Source: Wuchereria bancrofti (Eukaryota > Nematoda > Chromadorea > Rhabditida > Onchocercidae). From it: DNA of 64,000 bases. Location: the NCBI GenBank assembly GCA_005281725.1, contig SSBO01000007.1, positions 2,548,402 through 2,612,401 of the forward strand, written 5' to 3'. The position numbers and the translations under genes were made by a program. How positions within the stretch are numbered: the first letter of the stretch is position 1; each line of letters starts with the position of its first letter. Below the pieces are notes generated by a model. It was not told the DNA's origin. It did not search any database and saw only the letters and a list, made by a program, of their open reading frames with translations. Below are positions 1 to 12,753 of this stretch, one piece after another.

Positions 1-3000
1 AAGATCGTTCAACTCTTTCACATCTTATTGGAAAGAACGGTGGTGTCTATACGGGAAATATGAGAAGAAATCATTGCACTCATTTGGTGACCGACTTAAA
101 TTCGGGTGAGAAATACAAGATTGCTCGAAAATGGGGTTGGAATCAGATCAAGGTCGTTCGTTTGCGATGGATTACAAAAAGTTTGGAGAAGGTATGTTCA
201 TGAAGAAGTTGGAAAACACCAGACTTTTTTTTTTCGTCTTCAAATCTTTTATTGGGATTCGTTAAGGTTGTTACCAATGACAGCTATTACTATTATTTTT
301 TAGAATAAATTTAGGGGTATCGTCTTCCTGAAAGGCTCTATGAAACCAGGATTAATTCTGCGATTGAATGTAGTACTCCACGAGCTTCACAACTTACGCA
401 GTTTCAACTATTTACAAATCTAGAAATTAGTGTCATTCGTCGCTCAGCTGATCAGAAGGAAACAACAGGTGAATGCTTAGTTTTTCTTTCAAGCTTTTTT
501 TGGTGAGAAATAGTGCCATTATGAAATAGGGACTATAGAAAATTTCGTTGTAACTTGGGCAATGTTATCAATAGCATATAACTGAATTGTTTGTGTGGAG
601 AGAAAAAGTTTCTCCAAGTTAGTTTTAGTTTTATTTTATTCTATATAGAACGGAACATTCTGTATATGTCATTATCATATGACTTGGTTTCGCGAGCGAA
701 AGTTTGAGTACTATATCCATGTTTACTGCAAGTGCACTTCACAAATGTGGGTATGTTCTTTGACAGGTGTGGTATATAGCCAGTGAAGTTTTTATATATG
801 AGGTACAGGGTGTGCTGAACTGGCCCACCCTGTACTCCTAAGATTCTTCTGTCTGAATCAGTCTTGGATAGCGATTGCTAGAATGTCCTCTGAGACAGAT
901 GCCTTTACAGGACTTTGTCAGCGAACTATATCTGCCCAGATTTGGAGTTAGAGTTGTCCTTCTCTTAGGATGGTTGTCTGAAAACTATGTGTACTATGTT
1001 CTTTGTCTGACCCTTCAGTTGAGATCTGTCTCATTCTATATGCAAACGTGTGGTCCCTAACTTTCAAACAAGCAGTTCTTAAAATAGTTTGAGGCATTAT
1101 TGTGGTCTCATTTAATGAGATGAAAGACAAAAAACTTCACATTTAACGAGATTGATTGTAGATGTATCGGAAGATAATGGATTACCGTCAAACGCTATTT
1201 CAGAGATGCATTTAGCGAAAAGTGAAAGTAACGAGACGGAATTAAATAAACCAATTGCCACCAAAAGGTTCTTTTCTATTATTTGCATTCTTCATAGCAA
1301 GCAATTTTACCTTTATAAAGAGATCAAGATGGTAATAAAAGTAATTATTCGCAACAACTCGAATTATTTTAAGTGAAGACTGCCTTCAGATGGTCACTAA
1401 TTGACTTGATATTCATTATCCCAAAATCTTTTTCAGGAAGCTCAAATTCAGTCGTAAAAGTTTTATATTAATAGGCGCGTTGCATTGAATAGCTGAAAGG
1501 TTCTTATGGTTCATATATATAAAGTTTCAAGTTTATTTGCTTCCAGCAATTTTATAATTTTTATAGTAATTTGTTAAAAGTAAAGTCATCACAGCGAACG
1601 ACAATGGAAGTCGATCCTATTGTACACTTCGACTTAGATGCTCTTCGGTTTAATGATTTCATGAGTGTAAGCTATCTTTGCATTTCTTCTTTGAGAAAGT
1701 TTGAGAAAGTTATTTTTGAATTTCTTAGTCTTTTTTCATATAAAATATTTGTTTTTCTGCTAAAGTAGAGCATTTCAGCAGGGCTTTTAAGAATTCTAAG
1801 AAATATTTGAGAAATTTTAAATTCGTCAGTTTTTAATGAACTTTTTTCATTGCTATTTCTTTATTTTTGAATGGTATAATCAACTTCTATTTAAGAATTG
1901 TATCATCTATTTGTGTGGAATAGAAGATGAAAATTTTAAAAAATACAAACGGCTTACCAATAAAGTTGGATCAGGTCGGCGTGACAGGCTTCTCTATACT
2001 GATACAACTCATGTGGTGGTTGGTCCACAAAGACTGGACTGGAAGCTGATTAAAGAGGTCTTTTTTAGCTTTCGAGCACTTACAAATGCAGTTTATTAGA
2101 TATTAACAATGTGTGTATTGTCGAAAATTTTTACTGTGAAATCAAATGTATCATTATGAAACTTCCAGTAGAGTCATGGTAATCATTTCATAATACGTCT
2201 AAAAAGCTAAATCATTCGAAACACCGTTCAGTTGGTGAAAATGGAGACATGCTTACATCTAATAGCTGTGACCTTTCCAATGAAAGCTACCTTTTGTCTT
2301 TTGTCACTGAGTTATAAATATGTTTCTTTTAAGCATGCGTAGTGAAAATATATTTTCATAAAAAATTTTGTTCTATATATCTTTATTTATATAAAAAATT
2401 TTCTATATATTCATAAAATTTTTATTTGCAGCTCAAGGAAAAAGCACGTAGTAATGTGAAAGTAGTTACATCTGAATGGTTATTGGATTGCGCCAAAGCG
2501 CAGATGGTTTTAGATGAATCAAACTATTTGATTTTCAAACAAGAAAAGAGCAATTTTGAACTCTCGCAACGTAGATTCAGCGTTACGACTGTGAAAGGAG
2601 TTGGTTGTAGCGATGAACCGAGAATGAAAACCACATTGAAAATTACTGAAGTTGATTTATTTTTAGATCTTATTTAAGGATTGTGAAACTATTTATTTGA
2701 AGTTTTTTCTACTAGCTTATTTTTTTACTGCTCAACATCAGTTCTGCCTAACTCTGAAACACCTGGAAGTGTAAACTTTTCTAGGTGAGGTCATTCATTA
2801 AGAATTAGTTTTTTTCTTCAAGATTCAACTCAGCTTCATTCCTTAAAGTATGGTACTACTTTGTTTCATTTATTTAGAAAAAACAATGTTTTAAGTTTCA
2901 TTTGCAACCGCAGTGTCTTAGATTTCAACGCTGATCATTATTTCAGATAGGAACTAAACTGCTAGGTAAAGCAGCTGGAATGTTAACGAATATCGAGCTG

Positions 3001-6000
3001 AATTCTGCAGAGAAAAATATTGGGGGAAAATCAGTAAACAATGATGATGAAGATGACAATGGTGATCATCAATTGTTCACTGGGTTGTCATTTCGCATCG
3101 TTGTTAAGAAAGAAAAGGTTCGAGAAAAACTATTTTCTGATATCGAAAATCACGGAGGTGATTTTTTATCTTAAATAGTTTAGCAGCTAAAATTTTACAC
3201 TCAGTTTTGTTGCTATAAGTAACCGTGCATTAATGAATAAAGGGAATACCATATGAGGACAGTCATCCAAAAAAGTTTTAGTCCTACTAAGATTTCGAAG
3301 ATTTAAAAATCGTAGCTAATAATTTCCAGGTAAGATAGAACAAAAAACAGAAGTTTGGGTTGATTATATAGTGTGCGAAGTGCTCAATTTTCTGCTCAAT
3401 GACAATGCAACAAATTTCAATTGTGGTAGTATTGTTTCGTCGTTTTGGCTGGTACGTACTTTTCACATTTTAATTAAAAATATAAGGAGCTGTTGTCTCT
3501 CTTTAAATCTTTTTCAGTACTTTTGCGATGAAGTTCATAGTCCTGGGATTACATTCTAACATGTGCTAAGATTTAGTATTAAGAAATGAGTAAAACTTGT
3601 CTTTGTCTTATAAATGAAATGAAGTTGATACAAAAATATAGATTGAACATGTATTTAAGAATGATTGCACTTTACAATTTTTGGATCTTTGTGTTTGAGC
3701 GCATTTTAATTTCCTTATATTTAATTTCCTGTTTCCTTTTATTATTAATTTTTCTTGTGCGTATGCGCAATACAAGTTTGGATGCAATGAACAAAAATCC
3801 AGAACAAAAGATTTTTAAGTTTAACTTTTGTCTTCAAATAAGGCTTTTCTGTTACTTGCAAAAAAAGTGGTATTCATTGGGTTATGTTAAGTGCGGAAGT
3901 GATGATTATAATATAGAAAATACTCACCAGTTTCAGTTTGTTTCGCTTCATTTTTAATTTTCGAGTTATAGCAAGAATGTATTGAAAATGGTGCAGTAAT
4001 GAATGCTGAAAAACATCCACTTTATCGACCCATCGAAACATTCGAAACTTCTCAGATTTTCGATGGACACGTTGTTGGTTTGAGTAGGTTATCTGAATCT
4101 GAGGAGGATATTTTCACTGATATTCTATACAAGTTCGGAGCAGAGTAAGTTTCTTTTTCATTCCAAACTTTCATATCGTGTATGATCTGCTGAACCGAAG
4201 GAACTAAGACTGACTTTAAATTGAATAGGTTGTTACTAATGATAGAACGAATAGGTTGTTACTAATGATAGAACACTATCAGTCAGTGCAGACGCTATTC
4301 AGCATAATTTTATTGCATTCTGATTTTGACATAGCTCACTTGCCAGCTATTACGCTGTTCCATTTAGTCTATTTATTGTCTAGCTTGTACAGTCACATTA
4401 TTTTCTCTGAATTTATGATTTGAAATCATCGTTTTTCTTTTATTTTGGGATGTTTTTTCAGTGTGAGAAATCACCTGGGACAGGTCCAACAGTTAAATGT
4501 GTGTACAGAAATAATAACAGGTGCTGAAACCGATTGCACTAACTCTGCACGTCAATGGCAAATACCTGTCCTGGATCCATCTTGGATTATTGAATCTATC
4601 GTACAGGTAGTGAGTCAGATTTCTGTGGTAGTACTATAAATGAAAGATTTCAACTATTTGAAGCATTCAGTGACGATGTTGGCGGAATTGTAATTTTTTG
4701 GTTGTAGAATCAACTGCAACCAGTGCAGCCACATTTATTCCACGACCAACCATTCAAGAATTATAAGCGGAATGATCGATTATGGATGCGTGCTAAGCAA
4801 CGAAAACCAAGCAACGATAGATCATGTGTATTAGATAGAATGAGTAATAATGAGCTGCTGTTCATTCGGAAAACTTTAAACAAAAACGAAAAGACGACAA
4901 GTCCACAGTATTGTGGGATGAATGTATTTCAGTCCAATTCAGTCCAGAATGCGGAAATTACGGGAAAATCTGGAGATCGATTGTTAAAAATATTAGATCA
5001 GAATACGTTTGATGAAGCAAATGTTGGTGATACTGATTTATCTTTGTACTGCGTAAGTAACGTTATCTAGTTTACGAAAATCTCCACTGAAACATGAACT
5101 TTAAAATACATTATAACTTAGTTTTGCAAAATGGGGCAAATATGGAGAGAAATTCTTTTTTTTTTTATTTTTGAGAATGAAAACTGAACAGTTGAAGTTA
5201 GCAAAAGTCATTTTAATCGAAATTATAGGGGACTATTTCAGGAGAAATTATGAGAAGCTTTTTTTTTAATATATTTGATTTTTGGTAAAAAAATGCAGCA
5301 GTATTTCCAGCAGTATGCCAAGAAAAATTCACAGGAACAAACAAGTAGCAATTTAGCTGCGGTTTTAGATCTTACCGAAGCATTTGCTTATGTTGATGGA
5401 ATAAATACGCAAAACACATTGTGTACTTCACCAGATAGAGAAACCTGGGTAGGTCCCTCAACGTGCAGAATTTTGGTGTTGTTTTATTTGATCTTAATAT
5501 AATTGGCGTGGTTTGTTTTGTTTGATCTAGATTGATAAAAGCAAACAATTAGGAAAGTGGAAATAATTCATTATTCAGCTACTAAAGATTGTGAATAATT
5601 CAGCTTAAAAGTAATCAACAAGAATTTTTTTTCAATTAGGAGAATAGTTAGACAGTTGTCAACTGTTTGTTGTAGTTGTTCATTTATTATGTTTTCAAAA
5701 GTGAGCAGTTTATGCGAACTACGTGTTGTCATTTTATGTTTCAGACTATAAATGTTAACAATTGCAGAATGATACAGCAGTAGATCGTGCGATTGATGAA
5801 GCACTAGTTAAAACCGCTCAGGCAAGCAATACTCCGTGGGCATCATCGATTAGGCGAGCTAATGATTATAATTGCATGCAAGTAAACTTTATGGGTTGCT
5901 TTGTTACTATAATAATTGTAATAATTGAGTGTAATAAGCAAGACGTGAAATATTCATTATCTTAATAATTTTTTTTTCTCTGCGATTTTTTCAAGAATTC

Positions 6001-9000
6001 ATCTAGATATTGAAGCGGGGGAATAGTAGGTCAAAGTCGTTGTGGGTGTGTACATAGCTGATGATGCTTGTGATTTGTCCGGACTTTTTTTTGGTTCTGC
6101 ATGACAATCTTTCGGAAAAGTCTTCTGAAAAATCTCAAATTCAATTAAATCTTCAATTTAATTTCTTCCTAAAGGTTAAAATAATCTTATAACTTTGTAG
6201 ACCAGGCTAAATAAGAGAAATGCTGAGTCATTTTCACCGACTGAACCTATGGAAAGTCCTAAAAAGGCCAGAACAGCAATTTTTGAAAATTACCAACCAG
6301 TTATCTCGAAAGACGAGAAAAAGTTTGTGAAATTTTGCATTTAATATAACTTTTAAAAAATTCTGTGCGTCCTTCAAGTTGAAATCTTCAAAATGTAGTT
6401 TAGATTGGACAATATTTTAAGGAGAAGAATAGCTGAAAAGTTGGCTAAACTGGCTGTACAAAGGGAACAATATATGCGATTTATAGAGGCTGAAAAAAAG
6501 AAACAGCTTGTATGTTGATTTCATTTGTTCTAAAAAATAAAGTTAGAAATTGTTTTGGAGTCTTTTCAGTTTATTGACAAGTTAGTATTATCAGTATTAT
6601 TTGAACTTTACTTGTATATTTTAATGTACTGTGTGTAGTATGTAGTGACGGAGCACTACCGAACTTCGGTCATCTTTTTCAGGAGCAAGAGGAGAAAGCA
6701 AAAGTACATGCGGATTCAGCAAAACGAAGTACTAAAAAAAGATGTGTTGAACCACCCGAACCTGAATACTACGGATGGAGAGAAAGCAGCCCACGTCCGT
6801 ACGCGCTTTTCTATTAGTACTTTTGGTGCTTTTGTTTTATCTTACCTATCAAAAAATTTTGCAGTGTTTCAAAATATGTTCAATACATATTTTGTGAAAT
6901 GAGGTTTAACATTTCAAATCATTTCTCTCACACAGTAATGGGTATCACTGACGGTAAATTGTAACTTGTTTGTGATCTCCACAATTACGATATGCTTTTT
7001 AGCATTGCTACACAGATACTCAACCCTTTCGACACTGATCTAGTAAGTTTTTTGTAAATTAAAAATAACTTTTTGAAATCTAAGGTGTCATTTTTTTTCA
7101 AATTTTTATTTTTTTGATAGCATTTTGTTTTCGCGATCGATTGAGTAATGCATAGGTGACGACTTAACAGCTTAATAATATTAAGTAATGAAAAAGTTGA
7201 TAGTACCAAAAACAGTAAAATGAGCCAAATTCTTCACTGAACTTTTTCAAATTCTTTCTTACGGAACAGCAAAATTCGTTTTTTATTTGCAGGAAGAGAA
7301 CGATGGAGAAACATCTGTGCTCTCTAAAAGGGAAGAACAGAATCAAGGAAATAAAACAAGGTAACTTGATTGATCATGAATGATATTTATCTTTTATTTC
7401 TTTTTTCATCAATTGCTACTAAGATTTTAATGGATCAGTATTGAAAAAAATTATAAAACTGTTGAAAAGGATTATTTTTGATCTGATTTTTATTGTTTTC
7501 AAAACGGAGTAATGCATTATTCCTTTTTCTTATGTAGAAGAACTAATCTAGCATTTAGTTTGTAGTGATTCTTGAAAAATATGATATCTATCATTAAATT
7601 TTGATTTGACTCTTTTTTGAATATGTATTTGGATTTAAGCATTGTGGAGGAAGATGGAAACGCTGCTGTAGTGAAAACAATTGTCATAACCAGTAAAACA
7701 ATATGTTTTACTTCTACACGATATGTAAGTCTCATTGAATAAATCTAACATTTTATTTTGTTTCGTAATAGTGCTGGCAACATAAAGTAGAAGTTAGAAA
7801 AATGTATTTAGTTGTACAAATAAGTTCTCTTTAGAGAGCTCAGTTGCAGTTTGAACAGGGGCTTATATCCATACATCCTTTTAGTTCTGGAAAAATCAGA
7901 TCCATCATTTATCTTTTGTAGGATAGAGATGCCTTGGTGACCATGGTTCTGGAATTAGGTGGAGCAGTATGCAATGAATTCGGCGAAAAGGTAACCCATT
8001 TAGTTTGTGGTCGGATAGTGCGCAATGAAAAATTACTTTGTTCAATTGCCAAGGGACTCGTAATAGTCGACGAGGATTATGTCATCGATTCTCATGCACA
8101 ATCAAAATGGCTTGAGGTTAGTACTAATCAATTATTCCTTTCAGCGTGATAAGTAGTATCAGTTATTCGATAAAGGATAACATCGATTGAATTGCATTGT
8201 CTCATTAAATTTCAGCACAATATGTTGTCGAAGGTAATGAAAAGTTCATTTTATACTGAACAGCGAGTAAGGGCTTAATAATGAAAAAGCTAACAAAGCA
8301 GCTACCACTGAGAAAAGTAGAGGCCATATATGTCTCCTAGTATTCCTCATTTTTTGCTTCTAGGGCCATCACTTTCTTTTTTCCCATTACATTAATTTTG
8401 TATTTATTTTGTAATATCTTTCTTCTTTCTATTGAAATGTTATTTTCATTGTTGGATTAATCCATCTTTGGATGTGACACTACAAGACTGTTTGGCGATG
8501 TCATCCGCTAGAAAAACTTTCATTATGATAAAGCCAAACTGCTATCTGATCCATTTGAGTTGGAGGACTGCGAAGTTACTCGATCTTGAGAACTGGTGGA
8601 ATGCTCCGATCTTGATCATTCGAAATAAGATTTTAATTAATGATCCACAAGAAAACACTTTTTTATAATGAAACGTTGGATAGTTATAGACTTGACAGTG
8701 CTTCGAAGAATCTTGAGAACAAATGGAAATTATTCTTAATTTTTATACACATTTTTCTAGATCGGTAATTACGAATGGGGAAGTGCTCACTCAGTGACCA
8801 AACACAGCCTCCTTTCATCACAGCGTTTTCTTTCTTTTGCATTGGCATGCCCTCGATGGCGACAGAGAATCGAAAAGGTTCCTCAAATTTGTTTCACAAA
8901 TGTCAAAATCATCAGAAATGTTCAACCATAGCAGAACCAGTGTCATGCGTTTGACAAGATTCTGCTGAAGTGCTAATAAGGAGCCTTCGTTTTCTATTAG

Positions 9001-9699
9001 TATCAGTTATTTCCATATTTTACTAGAACAGAGAAATCTTGCGACCTTAAGGCAACAAAAAAAGCTAGTGGATTATCAGAATGAATTGATGCAGTACCAC
9101 TGAATTGCAGAATTCGGCTGAAAGGGCCTTCCACAATTGGAAAGCATTACTTTACTGCGGTCGTCGTCGATTTGCCGATCTTAAGCGTATCATTCGTTTC
9201 GGTGGTGGAGAAGCGTATTTAAGGTGCACATTTGTTTTGATCTATTTTTGTTTCGGTTTTAGGAAAATTTCTCAGAAAATATAATGCTTAAATTTTAGAG
9301 ATGATATCTGCTCACTGGAAGGATTCACTGTTGCGCTTGTTGAGAAGTCGAAATTTTGGAATTCCCAGGTCAACTCGGATTCTTTTTGATTTTGACTAGA
9401 GAATATTTCCAAAGCGTAGATAGTAGGGAAGTTTCGAAACACGAGAAATTTGCTTCGCACATATTAAAGTAATGAAATTCAGTAATGTTCAAGTTCTTAT
9501 CATCTTTAAAAAATGGTCCGATGATGTGACAGCTTTTCAGGAAGTGGTGGAGCTTATTAAGAACAATATACATTGTTTCGACATAGATTTTCTCGCTACA
9601 TATTTAACACTAGAAAAAGAATATGAAGTTGAGAAACACTTCCACAAAGATTATGTGGTCGAATTAAACCGCATATCACGATGCAAGCATTCGCCGTGA
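1..9699 (+). CDS. TOPBP1: TopBP1/Dpb11/MUS-101-like multi-BRCT protein (5' partial)
   Basis: Scaffold for replication initiation and ATR checkpoint activation in the nucleus. Exons by phase-consistent splicing: 1-191, 315-468, 1162-1267, 1567-1666, 1896-2057, 2432-2650, 2947-3157, 3330-3451, 3972-4144, 4462-4606, 4708-5052, 5299-5448, 5768-5881, 6201-6322, 6404-6509, 6683-6798, 7003-7042, 7293-7360, 7640-7724, 7922-8116, 8216-8233, 8512-8574, 8761-8877, 9111-9223, 9299-9368, 9541-9699 (TGA 9697-9699). This gives 1153 visible residues. The window opens inside a BRCT2-like repeat (GGVYTGNMRRNHCTHLV). BRCT3 (NCIIYLCGIEDENF), BRCT4 and BRCT5 (to exon 11) follow, then a charged linker, then BRCT7 (THLVCGRIVRNEKLL) and BRCT8 (FHNWKALLYCGRRRF). 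The YEWGS motif between BRCT7 and BRCT8 is diagnostic of TopBP1. Two tryptophans at visible residues 692 and 716 sit in an ATR-activation-like segment. No BRCT6 was seen. The upstream N-terminus (BRCT0/1) is off the window. The exact ends of the shortest exons are the weakest part. Confidence 0.92.
4223..4274. repeat. 26-bp perfect tandem duplication
   Basis: The 26-base unit starting GAATAGGTTGTTACTAATG occurs at 4223-4248 and again at 4249-4274 with no mismatch. It lies inside the TopBP1 intron between exons ending 4144 and starting 4462, so it does not touch coding sequence. It is a recent slippage-type duplication or a small assembly error. Confidence 0.95.
5299..5881 (+). other. TOPBP1: Exons of TopBP1 encoding the candidate ATR-activation segment
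   Basis: Exons 5299-5448 and 5768-5881 encode a segment in which RETWNDTAVDRAI is followed about 20 residues later by NTPWASS. In vertebrate TopBP1 the ATR-activating domain has the same arrangement of W-D/N-D then a second W followed by P/A-S, and the second tryptophan is the residue needed for ATR activation. The alignment is by eye from family knowledge. Position, after BRCT5 and before BRCT7, agrees. An alternative acceptor four codons in (exon start 5311) would keep the frame. Confidence 0.6.
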
Positions 9700-10348
9700 T
9701 TGGCTTGAATATTTTTAGCATTAAGGATTTCTCGCTTCAAGTAATTATGCCGAAAGCACGATTTATACATCGGTATGGTCCAACCCAAATGTTCATAATA
9801 TTTGGTATTGCCTAGAAGTCTTTCACCGTTTCATACCTTGGTATATTGATCTTCTTTATATATATAACAAATCCTAATGGTTTTGTTCTGGCCGTAATTT
9901 TCCTCATAAAACAAAAATCTATATCTGTACTGTATTCTATTTTTAGCATTCGAATAATAAAATCTCTTCACGTTCTTAAACGTGGAATGAAATAAATGCT
10001 TCTTTATATAATATATATATATCATAAGAACAGCTTAAAGATGCTACAGCTATTGGACGTTTGAAATTAACTAATAAAGCGTTGCTTTTACATTTTATGC
10101 AAAAAAGAAAGTGAAGGTTTAATATAACTAAATAGGAATATGACAGTACCAAATTTTAGAATTTTGAGAATGTGACTTGGAACTTCTTATGTGACAATCA
10201 TATTCATGTGAGAAAAATTTATTTAGCTTAAAAACAAACGAAATTAATGGGACGGATAAATCTAATTTAGAGTGTATCAATATCGCAAAAAGTTTAATTT
10301 AGTGTGTCAGTATCGCAATTCTACCTCTGCGACAAGCAAAATTTGAAA
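9700..10348. other. Intergenic region between convergent TopBP1 and DPH6
   Basis: This stretch holds the 3' ends of two convergent genes. Plus-strand AATAAA signals are present near 9956, 9991 and 10072 and could serve TopBP1. On the minus strand an AATAAA overlaps the DPH6 stop codon and another matches TTTATT near 10217. A short (TA)n run lies at about 10007-10022. An imperfect duplication of about 35 bp (TTTAG-GTGT-TATCGCAA units) lies around 10264-10320. No further gene was seen. Confidence 0.6.
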
Positions 10349-12043
10349 TCATTTATTTTCAAGATGTAATTTGGAAAGAGAAAGATAAGCCACCGCAGCA
10401 AAATCATTCACAGAATGTTTCACAATTTTTGTTTCGTCTACAACAATCCGCTTCGTAAAAAATGGGCAATTCACAACGAATGTTTCATATTCACCTCCCT
10501 CGCCGCATATATGAACACCATATCGGCTACTGAGATCCAGCAGAAGGTTTTTCATCTCAAAAATTAAAAACATGGTGCAAATTACAGATTCAGCACATGA
10601 ATGTGAAATTGAGTTTTATGAAGTATGATAGCGTTTTCATTGGGATATATCATTACGACTAAGCACTAGTTGTCTCTAAAGAGCTGTACCTCGCTTAAAG
10701 ATTTCCCGAGATGCCTTGTCGATAGACCCAATGCAGCCACTTTAACAATAATTGCTTCAATCCCAGACGAAATGATCTCATCGAACAGAACGGCTTGATC
10801 TGCGTTCCACAAGTAAGTTAATGGCTCCAAATTCAACCTTCTGCATACATTTTGAATACGATTTTTCTGGTAGCTACTTAGGATAGCACCGCTCGAAACA
10901 CCTGCAAAACTTCAGAGACCTACAAACTTATGAGCAAAATTAACTGCAAGTCAAACGTGACAACACAAAATTTAAGTTGGAACAACAGTCTGCTAGCAAA
11001 TAACGAGTGGAAAACACTTCTGATGGCTGGAAGTCGCTAACAATAAAACGTAAGATCTGATGGTAGGCTTACATTTTCTCCAAAAATACCAGCAAATATA
11101 TTAGTTAAATCAGAAACTTTTGAACATGTGAAGGAAATGCAATTATTACTGAATATGACGATAATACTTCAAAGCAAACCTTCGAAAAGGTGGGACTCTG
11201 AAAGCATTTGCGGAAGTTATTATTACAAGGTTACTAAGTCAGTAACAATACTAAATCAGTAACTCAGTATCTGACCATATTTCTGAGCAAACAGTCACAT
11301 GTGAAGAGCACTCTAAAACTCAAAACGACCAGTTCAATGAATTTTTAGAAACTCTGATCCATCAGTTTTTCCTTAAAAAAAAATCTACTAAGATATGAGA
11401 ACATACCCTCGATATCAGGATGTTTCTGCTTAATGAACGCAAGCAACTCATATAGATCCTCCACTTCATCGTTATCTTCCTCTTCATAAAAAATACCCGT
11501 TTTTATCGGTCTTCCTCGTATTTCGCGTCGATAAAGCGGAAAGCCGCATGCTTCACTGTACAGCTGAAGTACCATAAAACTAAAGCAAAAACTACCCATT
11601 CAACCCTCAGTATAATTAGACAAGACGAAAAAAAAACCGAACATACTGACCAAGTCCAACTAGCTGTATGACCTACGATCGATATTAATTGCTGTTAGAC
11701 TTTTACGGAGAACAGAATTCAGAATTCGTTTAAATCAGATGATCGACTTGCATATTCCACAGAGGCATAGAAAGAACCACTGCGTTACACAAATGTCTGC
11801 TAATGGTCGTATAAGATCCAACACTGTTGTATGATTAAAAAGGATGGGAAAGAAATATGGGTAAGAATTTACCTGAAGTCCCGTATGGGCAACACACTGA
11901 TACATGTAACTATCCATCTCCTCCTCATCACCGCTCGGTGGATGCAGATTAGCAAGGCATATAACATCGTGTCCATTCCTCATACACACCATCAGGCTGT
12001 AGCAACTATCCTTCCCTCCCGATATTAACCCAACCACCTTCAT
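10349..12043 (-). CDS. DPH6: Diphthine--ammonia ligase (DPH6/ATPBD4 family)
   Basis: Cytosolic enzyme that performs the last step of diphthamide synthesis on eEF2, amidating diphthine with ammonium and ATP. Exons 11873-12043, 11407-11563, 10690-10901 and 10349-10555 give 747 nt and 248 aa, close to the roughly 267 aa of the human protein. The ATP-PP-loop SGGKDS lies at residues 8-13, LDSYMYQ-like MDSYMYQ near residue 45, LYRREIRGRP near 67, GDEVEDLYELL-like EVEDLYELL in exon 2, and the family signature CGEGGEYETF at 197-206. The start is the ATG at 12043. An in-frame TTG directly before it is not needed. This is the short animal form, without the C-terminal YjgF-like domains found in the yeast protein. 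It is convergent with TopBP1 and divergent from eIF6. The acceptor of exon 4 (TTTTTGAG) is weaker than its neighbours, but the joined protein aligns without a gap. Confidence 0.95.
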
Positions 12044-12753
12044 CAACTACCTCCACCGCCCAGAGTAATATTCATTCAAATCACATTTCTATTCAAACAT
12101 GGCGGCCAGTCGACAACTCGTTAAATACGGTTTCTTCCTCTGCCAGAGATTTTAGGTTCTTTTGGGCAATTGTCAGATGTAGACACGAGGGATGGGTGAG
12201 TGTTTTTATGGTGTGTAACGTGAAGGGAGTATGGCGCTTCAGTGTGGTTTTCACTTTGATTTTCTCCTTTTTTGTCTTAGCTGGAGTTATCATTCTCGTC
12301 CCTGCCTATAGATTATTTGCCCAAAATTCGAACTGCTTCAATCTAATTTCATTTATTAAAAGATTTAGTCGACATTGTGTCTTACAGTTTTGTGATGATA
12401 ATCTTTAACTGATGGGTTACATAAGACGATTAGTATGGATCTGTTCCTCTTTCGAAAAGCCCACATTCAGCCATTTTTATGTGCGAGCCATTTTTACGTT
12501 TTACTAGAGACTTATTAGTTGAATATATCGAGAGATGTAAACACGAGTAGACATCTGTAATTGCTCCTGAGGGATGATTTCAGATCTCCTGAAAATCATG
12601 TCGTCGTTAATTCTCTTTGATAAGATTATGTTGTGATTCTCTTATTTATCATTTCCTATCCGTATCACTTATCATTTCCGTTCACTCTATGAAATTCTTA
12701 TCATTTTTGCAGGTTTCACTTTTGTGTTTTTTTGAATACTGCTAGCGCAAATT
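12044..12753. promoter_or_regulatory. Divergent promoter/5' UTR region of DPH6 and eIF6
   Basis: The two start codons are 710 bp apart on opposite strands, so both promoters probably lie here. On the plus strand a strong donor-like GG|GTGAGTG at 12194/12195 and an acceptor TTTTTGCAG ending at 12712 could delimit a non-coding first exon and a 518-nt 5' UTR intron for eIF6. Alternatively, the acceptor at 12712 may be a spliced-leader trans-splice site, as is common in nematodes. No open frame here resembles a protein. Confidence 0.5.

Noticed and set aside
3586..3957. 123-residue plus-strand open frame
   Set aside because: It lies in the intron between TopBP1 exons 3330-3451 and 3972-4144. Composition is low-complexity hydrophobic, and it matches no family; the flanking exons join cleanly without it.
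8432..8668. 78-residue plus-strand open frame
   Set aside because: It overlaps a TopBP1 exon in another register and shows no BRCT pattern; the chosen frame leads in phase to the conserved YEWGS exon.
12044..12046. TTG as an earlier DPH6 start
   Set aside because: The ATG one codon later gives the conserved MKVVGLISGGKDS start. A non-ATG start is not needed.
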